Positions 12,801 through 24,800 of a stretch of DNA of 64,000 nucleotides are shown here, one piece after another (positions within the stretch are counted from its first letter, which is position 1; every line of letters begins with the position of its first letter). Position numbers and translations under genes: made by a program. Origin of the DNA: Opisthorchis felineus (Eukaryota; Platyhelminthes; Trematoda; Opisthorchiida; Opisthorchiidae); the NCBI GenBank assembly GCA_004794785.1, contig SJOL01008920.1, positions 1 through 64,000 on the forward strand. Reading direction: 5' to 3'. Under the pieces are notes generated by a model, which saw only the letters and a program-made list of their open reading frames with translations, made no database searches and was not told where the DNA came from.

Positions 12801-15800
12801 GTTTTCCGTAACTGTTTCGACCTTATTGAATAGTACACCGCCAGTGACGGTCGGTTATCAGGAGAGGGTAGCATTGTTGTTTTCATGGTCTGGGGATTGT
12901 GATCACCTGGGTAAACTTATTAGTTTGCTCACACTCCAATCTCGGAAAACAGTATGAAATTACCCCAGTTATACGGTTTTTCGCGCTGTAGAGACTCACT
13001 ATCTTCTTCTGTACTTTTAACCTTCTTAACATCTTGAGTCGTAAGGAAACGTGTGTCCCATGCAACACGACAGGATGATGCGGAATGGGCAGTGGTTCTT
13101 CGGGTAATCGTACAAGTTGATTATCAAGCTCGATGAACAAATAAACTATCACGTGAACAACAAACAATTAGCAGGCCAGAGCTACCACTATTTCGACACA
13201 TTGTTAAGGGTACTCTGTGCTTAGCTGTACTTAGGAACCTTGCCATCCCACAGAGCGATGGAATTGATCGATCGAGCTACGAAGGTAGGACTACCTCGTG
13301 TGTTAATTTTAGGATCGCCTGAAAGTCTGGACAGTGTGTCATTTTCCGAGGCAGTCAATTTAATCGGGATGTCACTTCACTGTAAGACTCCTGTCGATGT
13401 GCTTCTTTTTCGGAGCTTGTAACTTTTGGTATTCCCGAAGTACGGCAGTGAAGTATCAGTGTCAACACTGATGTTTCTGTCTCTGATGATGATGTTGATG
13501 ATGAAGTGTTTGTTCGCCGGGAGACTACTATATGTAGGCTTGCTCGCAATATGATGTTGGCCGAGCTAAAACCGTAAATTTTTCGTTTGACTGGTTTTCA
13601 CGTAGACGATCGGAATTCACTTCTCCTCACGAGAAATTCCGGCAGTTTTTTTGGTCACTGGTAGATGCAGTTTTTAATGCCTTTTAAACTTCTACACCTT
13701 TGTGCATTTATGTTCTCCCTCCTTCCAAAATAGTATTTTCCTGGATTGGTTGTCGCTTCACGACCCTTTGGATCATCACGCGGTGAAACCGTGTAACTCC
13801 GCCCGGCTTGCTGAAATGGGGATTACAAATGTAGGTGATGAATATTTTGCTTCTCATACTGAAGGAAACTAGTGTATGCTTAATGTTGTCTGGGTTTGGG
13901 TTAACTGGGTTGGTTATCTTTTCGGGGCTACCGCAAATCATAAGCAGTTGTTTTTCTGAAATTTGTGTGTGTGTGTGAGTATGTTTTAGAAATCACATTC
14001 TGCGACTGCGACCAGGCCATGTGGTAGCTACCTCTGGTCCGCCTTTGGTGTAACTGTCGAGCACTGCGGCCTACTAGTCCATCCTTCACCTAAACTCGGA
14101 TTTCATGGCATGTATCTCACCACCTGACCTGAAATGCATTGCTTATCGGTTGTACATGCTGATGGCTCAGAACGGTACCTCTTCTCTCCGGACACCGGTC
14201 TTACATCTTTGTGACTTGCGTTCGGATGGTTCCACATGCCACTCAGCGCAAAGCACACTGTGAATCAGTTGGGTAGGCAAGTTCCGAGACTGACGCCAAC
14301 AGGTGGTGTGTGTAAGTGCGTGAGACTGATATGGAGACCGTGGGGACACAAATTTCGCATTCAATCCCATATATGCATTTGTCCACCTTTTCATGCCATT
14401 CTAGCACGACTCTTATCGTCACTTTCGTGCAAACCGTCTCTCGATGCGAATTACCTGCTCAGTCCATCCGCCCACCTCACCCGCTAGCAGACCTTGGTGT
14501 TTGTTTTACACGAGCATCTTGAAATTTGCTGACAGGCTTCGAGTAAGTTTCCTTTCGGATCGAACTTCACATTCGTCGTTTATGACTCACCCGCGCTCAT
14601 TCTGATCGTTTTTCGTTTTCCTCCGCCCACAGATGTGTTTAACCAAGGTTGCGCGCCCAATTCGCCGTGGGTCAGTGTTTGGCTATCAGCCTTTGCGAAA
14701 GCCTCTGTTTGGTCGACTCTTGCAGTAAGTTTATTCATCTTTGAACTTAACTATCTATAGTTGCCTATAAGTGTAAGGCTCCCGTTATTCCATACCACTG
14801 GCTGTGGATCAGAACATCCTAGCAGGCAGATACTTTGATCATATATGATATTATTCACCTTGTGCAATTCAAGCATGACCGGTAGTCTTGGTCTGTCTAC
14901 TACGGGATAAGCACTGTTACTAGTGAGCACGAGTAGTACTCAATTCTAACATTTCCTGTTTGATTTGAACTCGCCAAGTCGCTTTAAGGTGTGAGATGGG
15001 TTAAACCACCCTCAGTGTTTCTGTAGTGAACCTCATTAAATGTTGACGCTGTTGTTGACGTTGTATTCTTGAACGTGCAACAGGAACATTTTTTCCATTG
15101 TTAGCTACTTCGTTCTAGTCCTTCCGCGTACATTTCAGGTCTATATAAGATACGATCTGTTATAAAGACCCCCTAAACACAACCCACGTTGGTTACTTGT
15201 AAGTCCGTGTACATTCCCTTGTGTTATCTCCAAAACCGAACTGCTTCTGTCCTCTGTGGTTCACAATAGGCTGATGGAATTCACCTTCAACTTGCCCCAT
15301 TTGGAGGTCGCTTACTGGGTTTCCTACGCCAATCGCACTGGTGTCCATCTCACCACCGGTCCTGTCCATCTAAGTTCCGAGACGCGGCTCATTGTGGAAG
15401 GGGAGACGAAAGTCCCACTAATCCGTGGTACTTCGTCCGGCGCGATGGTCCAACCGTTCGTCATGTTCGCACCCATGCGACCAATTCAACATTCCGGTCT
15501 GATTCGGCGTCCCATAGCCAGCTGGTCCGTGATACGGCTGTCGGCCAGCGTGCATGATAGTCGAATTCGATTAAGGCACAACCCAAACCTGCCTGGACAG
15601 GTGGTGCAATTGCTTCTGAAAAGTGCGAAACCTATTCGTGTGAGTTGTTCATGAAGTACATTTTAATTTCGCCTTCTTTGGGTTCCTAACCGATGAGGTC
15701 ACACAAGGCGTAAATTATCTGGTCCCATGTCCATATGAGCACCGCTGTCTACTGACAATTTGATTGGCGAATCTTTCCCTTGTTTTCCAGTTTGAGCAGA

Positions 15801-18800
15801 GATGTTAGCTTACAGCCAACGGACATGGTCTAGTTACTGAGGTGATCTCGAGCACCACGTCCTTTCCGACCTATCCTCATATCGGAGATGATGTCAGTTT
15901 TGAAGGCACTGGCACTTTGACACATAATACACTACAGCTTATTGTCTGCCGGCTGACTTCAGTTACTGACAGGTGCAAATTCAACTATCCCCAACTACTG
16001 ACAGATCACTGTGGGCTTGCACTCCATTGGAAACATACAGTCTACTGTGGCCAACCTCGGGTAAACTAGGCTGATCATCATCATTACTGACGCAATACAC
16101 CGGTACAACACATTGGTATTTACATGCTTAAATAGCCTACAGTTTTTTGGTGGCGCAAACCTCACACCTTACGTTAATACTCAGCTGGAGTCCTAGTAAT
16201 CCTTTCTTACGCCAGGAACTCATTCTTAACGGTTGTATTCTAAACGAAAATCCAAGCACTCCTAAACTGCTTCGACAGTGCGTCGTTTAGGTACTCGGTG
16301 GTATTGGCTTCTGGTCAAATGACACACCAATCATAGACCCTAGAGTAGTAATAAGGGTCCGATAACGACGGTTGGCGCTGAAAGTCCTTATACAGATTCC
16401 GGGTTAGACCAAGCTTATGTCCAAATAACCGAACAACGAGCCTTTGCTGAGAGCCCGGAGGACGATGGTGATTATGTAAGGTCACGTGGCGCTAGCTATC
16501 CCTATAGGACCTTTATTTTGGTGGAGAGTCCCGCAAATTTGACTAACTGTTGCGATTCAAAGCTCTAGACGCTGGTGTCAGAGTTGAGGTAGTAATTAGC
16601 GATGTGCTTTATTGACTGACATCTACAGTCTCGTGTTTTGACACTCATACAACTCATTCGTTTTGTATGGACCCTCATCCAATGAATCTGACCACCTAAA
16701 CTGCAATTCGATCTCAGTGTGACATGAAGCCGGGGGCGAAATCGCGAACATTAGTGGCCAGAGGAAAAGATTACATTTTTAGATGGCCGCCAAACACCAT
16801 AACTATCGCAGTCAAATCTATTCACTCCCTTTAGTGGCAACTACTCCCATCAATGGTATATCATCCGAATATGAGAATGATGTTCTCTAAGACGAAATGG
16901 TGAAACCATGTACGAATTTTTTACGGGTAACCAAAGGTACCTTTTAAGTTTTACCGGCGGCCGATTCAGAGATAAGGCAGTAAGTGCAGAAAACATCCGA
17001 GACGTGAGAATGCCTACAGTTTAGGTAGTAGTGGCAAGGCTGAGCAGTGGGTTAAATACATACAAAGTCCTATCAAAAGTAGTACAACAAACTGAGAAAA
17101 CTCGTGAAATTTCCTGTAGATACATGCAGTGATTTTTGGAATGCCTTCACTCGGAAAATAATTTCAGAAAAGTGAGATCACGCGATTGTTCTAGTTTTGA
17201 AGACGTACGATTCCTTGCGCTGTCCGCACAGCCTCTTCGATCAAGCGCAGTTGACCGTGCCGTCGATCAAATAGCGATTATACCTATTAGTGGCCTTGAT
17301 GGTCTTACTTGGTGGAATGTTAAAATGAGTGGTCCCCATAACGGGAAGTTACTCTCTTGTGAAGTCTAGAATGTCGTCGGTCAAGACAGGGAGCATCCCC
17401 ATTCAACACGGAGTCCTCTTTTCGTCAGAAGACCCCCACTTACTGAATTTTCAATATCATGCCTTTGTGTATTTCAATTACTATGCTTGTTGGAAGTCCA
17501 TGCTACATCGGCTTAAACAGTGCATCCCTCTGGTGCAGTTTCAATCGGTAGCTTTTTCCATTTTTGTAATCTGGCGGATTCTCGTTGCAAATTTGGGTTA
17601 TGTATCGGCAACCGGACTGTGTGCCTGTCGATTTATTTCACTGGCACTATATTGGCTTTACAGCTCGGGTCGTTCTTTACCGCACCGGGGCTCAAATCCC
17701 CGCCCTCACTTTCAGGTGGATCCTTTACTCAATCAGACGGGTCTTACCGCATCACTGGAGACGGAAACGGATCAGGCGGCTGCAGATACGGCTGAGGACT
17801 TTCTAATGGTACCTTTATTGCACTATGATCAGGTCGGATCAACGTCACCGCCTCCACCAGATCAGTCAGTTCGAGTGCATATTCCAGGTAGGCGGGCAAC
17901 CAGCACAAACGCCGGGAACCTCGACGCTTCAGGAGACTTGCTTCAATCATCACCGAATTCCACGGCAGCACCCTCTGAAACTGAGTACTCAACGCAAATT
18001 GTAGGGGAGAAACTTACGCACGAAAATGTACGTCAGGTGTACGGACTAATCTAATCCTTGTATGGCCTACTGAGTGTGGATGTGGCTTTCCTTATGACCT
18101 AATGCATATAAGATTGATTGCTTTTGTGCATTCAATCATTGTCGCATTACTAACTGCGGTTATGTGCAATATGAATCGAATGAAGATGGCGTATTCGATG
18201 GTATACTTGTCTGGGATATCAAAGGTTTATTTTCGTTCATCTAGTTGGTCATATTTCCTGCTATCTTGCTAGACACTCCCTCATGAACAAAACGACTTTT
18301 GAAGTTAACAAACGGTTTTTTTTTCAATAATCATCAGCTGACACATACATATTATGATTATATATTAAAAATGAGACGGAAACTCACGAGAAAATACAGA
18401 AGATGTCACTTAGTCTCATTAAATTGTCCAGCAGCGTATATGCTCAATTAGCTATCAAGTCTCCGTTGGCGTTTGACCTGACAATTGACTCGGTCTGTTC
18501 GGGCTACTAGACCCATTCAGCTGGAGTGCTCTGGCCAGCCTTGTCTGTTTGCATGCGCTGGTTGCGCTCATTGTGATACTAGTCGCCTTAGCCATTTCCG
18601 GTATGCATGTACGTACAGTTCTGGAGGGGCGAGGTGCACAGACCACTTCAAAGGATTTGTTGGTATCTACTGTGTGGCTAATGTCTACCAGATAGCCAAC
18701 CGTGGTGCTTCTGAGTGATCCCGTACCACTTCGAGACAGTTGACCCGGTATTGCTCACAGATACAGACGAAAGTTGACGGATCGTTTGAGGATGTGTCAT

Positions 18801-21800
18801 CGACGTACCTGAAGAAATATATTATCATTCATGAGACCAACACTAACAGCTCATCCTTATTATTCAGACCGGTGGGGGGGTGGCTTCTGAATGAACAAAA
18901 CAACTCAACGCTATGCTCGGTTTTGGTGCCATTGAAAGTTCCCTTCCCGGTTGAATAGACTAGGGACTGTGTGTATAAGATCAACTGCAACGATTGCACT
19001 AAGGTTTACATAAGATACACACAGGAATAGGTGAGCACAAAAAGAGGATAGGCAAACCACCAAGGAATGCGGAAGAATACCAAACGCTGGTCAAATACTC
19101 AGCGATGGCGGTACATGCGTTAGACACATGACATAGAATAGATCTGGAGAATGTGAAAGTTTTTATTTTGGGTTTTTTTTTCACACCACAGCGGCTGATA
19201 GCCGAGGCGGTGGAAATTACCAGGCATCACAGCGTGAATGGAATCGAGGGTGTGGGACTGGCGAGCGTATGGAAAGCGGTCTTAGATAAGCCGAGTTGAC
19301 CCGTGACTGTGTGTGGTTGTCAATGCACGTAGATCCATTAGAATAGGGGGGGGGGGGTGGTTGGTTGGTAGAAATCCGAACCCGATCAAAGGTCACAGAA
19401 TCCCTCTTCCTTACACAACTGTCGTAGCACTAGCTCATCCACACAGACGGACAAAAGGTGCAAACGACGTTCAAGAGGGATCATCGCGTGAACCGAACCG
19501 AAAGTACTGGACTCTAGGCTGGACCCAAATTCATGTAGGTCTTAACACTTGGTGACCCATCCTAACACAAAACCCTTCCGCCTTTAATCTCGACCAACCT
19601 CGTAACCTAGTCACTTGGCCTGACGAAGCTTTTGTTTCAAAAGCAAAACGTTGCCCAGCAATAAGTCAACCGATTGTCTCCAATCTTTTCCGAAAGCGTT
19701 GAAGGTGTCTTTTGTGGTTTCAATTTCCTTCATATACTTCGGTAGCCGAATCCCCTTTGAAAGGCAAGCTGAGAAACAGCCCTATCTTTGCTGCTGTTAA
19801 AAATATATTATTGATCACAAACCTCTGGATAGCCATTTTCTAAAACTGTATCCCCTACTTTTGCCCACTAGATGAGCAACGTATCACTTGAGCAGATCTC
19901 TCGAGTTCTTGAAGCTAGACATTTAACTAGTGTACGTAAAAAATAATCGTTCAGCTTTGACAACCTTTCGGGGCCTAGCTCTCATGCCATCCGACCGAAG
20001 CGTGAGAGCTGAGGTACTGTCAGGTTGCCCAAGCTCAGACAGGAACAGTCTAGATGCCGAGGTTGGGTTCGAGCCACCGCACCTTAACCACTAAGCTATC
20101 CCGAGCTTCCACGAGATTAGGTTGTTGCTTCAATGGTCTATTGCGCGACCCAGGTATTCTTCTTACACACTGTATGTTACACTGATCCATCTGGTAGGCA
20201 ACTGAGGCGCACATTTAGGATCGGAAGGTTCCTGTTTTTCTCCTTTTCTACGGTAAAGAACATTTGAGGACGGGCACCAGCGACTGTTATAAAATCAATT
20301 CTAGCTATCTCCTTTCCTCTCCAGAGACTATTTTGTGGGATTATTCTGCCATACCGATATTGGTTATATCACAGTGATAGGACCACACGCGATGTCCTCT
20401 AATGGTAAGCACCAGCTTATTCTAAAACACTCAGTGACGTCCGCTGAATAACCTCAGAATAACCCTCAACCTTATACGACTACCCTAGGACACTTGTTTA
20501 GCTACCTGGTTAGCTTTGCGTTCTCAGGTTTATTTTCCTGACCAGAGTTATCGTGAATCCATGGACAGTTCGGCTTGGAATCGGCTGACCTTGTTCACTC
20601 AGTTTGTTGAACTCGTTAGGAATTTGATTACCAATACCTCATGATTTTGGGAACCGAACAGACGACAGAAATCGCCGTGAAATGATTGTGAACTTTGATT
20701 AATTCACATGAACGAAAAGTCAGTGGTCTGTGTCGTAGCGCGAGTCCAACTACGTATCAGATTGCGTTGGAATTTATCGGCAGTTTTAATTCTTTTACTT
20801 GTATCCTGGCATCAGCCCGTTTAACAGCTACAGAGAAACCCGCTGACACAAAAAACCTACCATATTTCGCATGGCGAAACCGGGTAAACGACGAGCTTGA
20901 TACATGCACCCTTCAACAGGGAATTCTTTCTTTCAAGGTGGGTGTTCTTGATCATCCCTAAAGCATTTGGTTTGGGGAGGGGGGGGGGACGCTATTCGTA
21001 CCTTCTACGTCTGCTAAAATACTTCGAAGTTCGATCACTTTATGATACTGAATGAGAAATCCCCGTGGTTTCATTTATCCCTGAACAGAAGCATCAGGCA
21101 GCTTCATGTAATTGGTGATTGTTGAAGGTTGTTTCATGTTACACATCTCAGCCGTCGATTTGCTGTTTCTCTTTTCGTAGCTTACACCCACACATCGTTT
21201 GGTAGTGAATGACTTGAAACTACGTTGGACGGAACATACGCGTAATCTGGTGTACATCCTTATGGATACGTACCAGCACGCTCAATCCCTGAAGCGTAAT
21301 CTCTCAGCCCGTGCCACACGTGCTATTCAGTTGCGTCAAGGTATTCCAGTAACCTCTCCACGTAACTGGTCAACTAGTGCTTTGAACTTAGGGTAAGTTG
21401 CTCCTGCTATAAATTAGTTTAGCGTCTTTTTGATGTTTGGGCCTCTGACTTCCACTAAATTGTTCTTTTTTCCATCAGTTTTCGTGGAACTACTCCCTCG
21501 GTGGCTTCTGATTTGTTTGCCCAAAACTCGTCGGATCAACGAGCTGATCCGACTAATATGTCCTTGCACACAAACGACTCGGAGGAACTCGTTGGTGGCG
21601 TTGATGTGATCGATACACCGCGTGACCTCAGGATGGACATAGGAACCCATGCCGGGAGCCCGATTCGCACGCATAGTCGAACTTCGAACGAAGGTAGTAA
21701 CAGAGAAGAACTATCTACAACTTCTGGCAGTCGTATGCATTGGGCATCTCAAAGTGAGACCAGTGTTCAGTCGAATCACAGTGGTCTTTCCGGGGGTCTC

Positions 21801-24800
21801 GAACAAATACCCATGCTCGCACAGTTGCTGGAAGAGGTCGACACGGCTCGTTTTTACGCCTACTGCGAGGAGGTAGGTCAGGTCTTATTGATGTACAAGA
21901 ACTACCATGGTTTCATTAGGACAATCTGCATCCACTCTCGTGAGCTCGGTTTTGCAACCTCGGACTAAAAATTGGAAATCCAAGGTTGTGAAACACTTCA
22001 GCAACTTGATCAAAGTCACATTAAATTAGAAAAGGTTTGTGTCGTAAACCTTATGATGAAAGCCGCTTGTGCTTATTCAGGTGTTGAATTACTCAAGATT
22101 TTTTTTCGACGTAGACAACTGATAAAAACACGAGAAATGTTAGCATATGATCAATTACATCTTCCCACGGTGGGGGCGGTATGGCTCAGTGGTTATAGCG
22201 CGAATTATCTGACCGGAAGATCTGTGGTTCGAACCCGATCTCTGCATCTCGACTTGTGTCTAGGCTTCGGCAACCTGGCAGTATCCCAGCTCTCGTGCTT
22301 CCTTCTGGTGGCATGGCAGTTAGGCACCGACAGGGTGCTACAGCTGAACGATTGTTATTATTATTATATCTTTTATTTATTTTTATTTTTTCAATTTTTA
22401 TTTCATTTTCCCACGGTTCCATGGGATGTTTTGGTTCATTTGTTGGTACTTGATCAGGTGGCTGTTGATCTGTTCGCCGAGCTTGGCGATTGATTTGCAT
22501 TGATTTGATTTGTTTTGGTTCATGTTTTGATGCTCTCGGTGCAATGCTTTGTTCCGTCGGATTCAATGGGTGGACAGAATGCAAGCGTTTGATCTTGCGA
22601 ACAACTTGGAGTGTGTAGACTGTGCACTCCAAATACACCGCAAACTGGAAAGTAGTTTACAGATTAGCCTCGATTTCTTTCCACATAATACGTCCCTCAG
22701 TGTTGTGTTTCGTTTCTATTGGTTCCTTTCAGGAGAGAGACCACCTTAAGGTGGTCCATCCTACATCTAACGCACTAAGGCCTATCGATAAGCCTTCCAG
22801 AAAGCTCAGGGCTCAATTCGACCAATCAGAATTTAGGTCTTTTTCTGGCCGGTATTGGAAATTCCCCATTCAGGCACTCTTTTGAATATTGGGATAAGCA
22901 TAAAAGTCGTCCCAAATATGTAGGTAACGCGGTGTGTGTAGCGTGTCTGTTGTGCACGACGGGTTTCGCATCAATCGAGGCATTTTAGTTTACATTGGGA
23001 GGGCATCTTTTGAATTCTGTCGGGGCAACTTTAAATAGCTATTCTGCTCATGATCGTTATGAACACTTGCTTTAATTTCTTTATCTTATCTTATTGTCCT
23101 TGCCTTTCATCCATAGGAACCAAAACAGACTAACGTCATCGATCAACTCCATGGATTGACCATTTGTTCGGAAAGTCTGGTAACCGCGCGGAATTGGCAC
23201 GTTGAATTGCTGAATAGCCAAGTAGGTTGTTTCGTTAGTCATTCAGTCTCTGAAGCCAAGCTTGCCATTTTCCGTTTGCTTAATCCGGCATTAATTACTC
23301 CATCAGCTGCTACTTAAAACCGACAATCTGGCCGGATATATTTTGGTAACCGCTGCTCGGGCCAAACTGGATGCGCTGACACACCCACCGATTTGGAAAG
23401 ATGCACAGCTTCTTAACAAGTCCAGTCTTGTAGGACACCTTGAGTGTATGCAGTACTATGCAACCGTTGGTCAGGTGAGTTCGGTGTCGTTCTGGTTATC
23501 CTACACTGGCGAGCGATGGATCTTTTATTGTTGTTGATGATGTGTTGTGTATGTACACCCGGCATATACTTTTCTCAGGTTGATCCTGGCATTCCTGATC
23601 TCTGGCTCTCCACTCCGGACGTGGCTGATTGGGCTCATGTGAGTGTCAACGCTGACGAGGACGAATTGTCTGGACGACCTGAGGTTGTTGGTTGTGGTCA
23701 TTCTGTGGGCGGAGTCGTCACTGCACGCGTCGTCGTTGGTGGAACTCCTCGGGCCACTGCAATGGATACGACGCCTGCTTCTGAGGCGAGAATCCATCAT
23801 GCCCCGTATATACAATTGCAACGCATGATCTCGCGCTGTTGCTGTGAAATCTTCTATGTGCATTATGAACCGGCGGACTCATCCAACCTTCCTCCAGCTC
23901 ATCTCATCCCACCACTGGTGAGTACTGTCCCTTTCCTATAACCGTCGCATGTCTGTGAACGCTGGACCGAAGTAAAATGAGTGCACACTACTGTGAGTGA
24001 TGGACAGACGTCATTGAATGTGGCCGTTTTTGAGGGATCCCGCTTGTTAGTCCATATGTGGAGTATATACACCTGTGAAAATATAGGTAGTCCTCACACT
24101 GCTGATTAATTTTTTGGTGGGTAGTTTTCTTGAGTGCATGTTTGGTTCCAATTCGTCCCCAGCGGATTACAGTTTCATTAATGTCCGATTAGCTACCACC
24201 TGATGCTTTGATTAAAAGAACACTCCCCAAAAAGTGACCACAAGAAAACGCAGTGTTTGGTCTCGCCTGTGGGTGACCTCTCTTTGGGGATTCTCACGCT
24301 AGGTTGTAGCTGATAAGAAACGCTTGTTATACAATTCCCAGGTGTAGACTTTCTGTTGATGGTCTCACGTATTTTCCACCTTCCGTCGGTAGACCGAAAC
24401 AGCGAAGTCGGCAAATGTCCTTCTATGGTGGTGTATAAACATGGAAGTTTATTGAGGACAGGTTCAGGTCGTTAGCACTCAGAGCATACATCATCGAACC
24501 GTGATGCAGCATGCCTTGTAAGTGTTTCTAAAATAACCATTATGCCTCAGCTGGTCTCTGATCCTCCGAAGCTTGTGTTTTCAGCAGAAGAAACACCAGA
24601 TGTACACGGAGTGTATCAAACGCCAAGACCAAGTAAAAACGGTCTGGATGTATTGGATTTATAGTTTATGTAACGACAACACAATGGATATTCAGATGCC
24701 TCCTGGACGCGCCGCTGACAACCGGCACTCAGTTGGTTTGCGGGTTCGGACCGGCCACTGCCCCGATCTGCTGACCAATTAAGTGCGAAAGCTGCCCAAA

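Larger units (their letters stand above)
8635..13312 (+). other. BLTP2 intron, 4.7 kb, the longest seen
   Basis: Intron between exons 5 and 6. Holds two foldback elements (about 9.07 and 9.79 kb), a multi-copy repeat at 10.5-11.1 kb and a headless SINE at 11.53 kb. The rest shows nothing recognisable. I searched it for further BLTP2 exons and none is needed, because exons 5 and 6 join in phase at the expected protein position. Confidence 0.8.

Noticed and set aside
13235..13312. 5' extension of BLTP2 exon 6 from the acceptor at 13234
   Set aside because: Phase is possible, but it adds about 26 residues with no counterpart, and a better acceptor lies at 13312.
14236..14522. Two overlapping ORFs covering BLTP2 exon 8
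   Set aside because: The third frame, opening at 14405, encodes the conserved HDSYRHFR block; the longer ORFs are shadows.
17329..18054. 241-codon open frame as a gene of its own
   Set aside because: Only 17716-18036 is coding, as BLTP2 exon 11. The 5' part precedes a good acceptor and has no similarity or start context.
19344..19357. Poly-G/poly-C runs here and near 20.98, 27.28, 31.51 and 44.69 kb as regulatory G-quadruplex motifs
   Set aside because: Single homopolymer runs, scattered in introns and without spacing of several G-tracts; more likely replication slippage.
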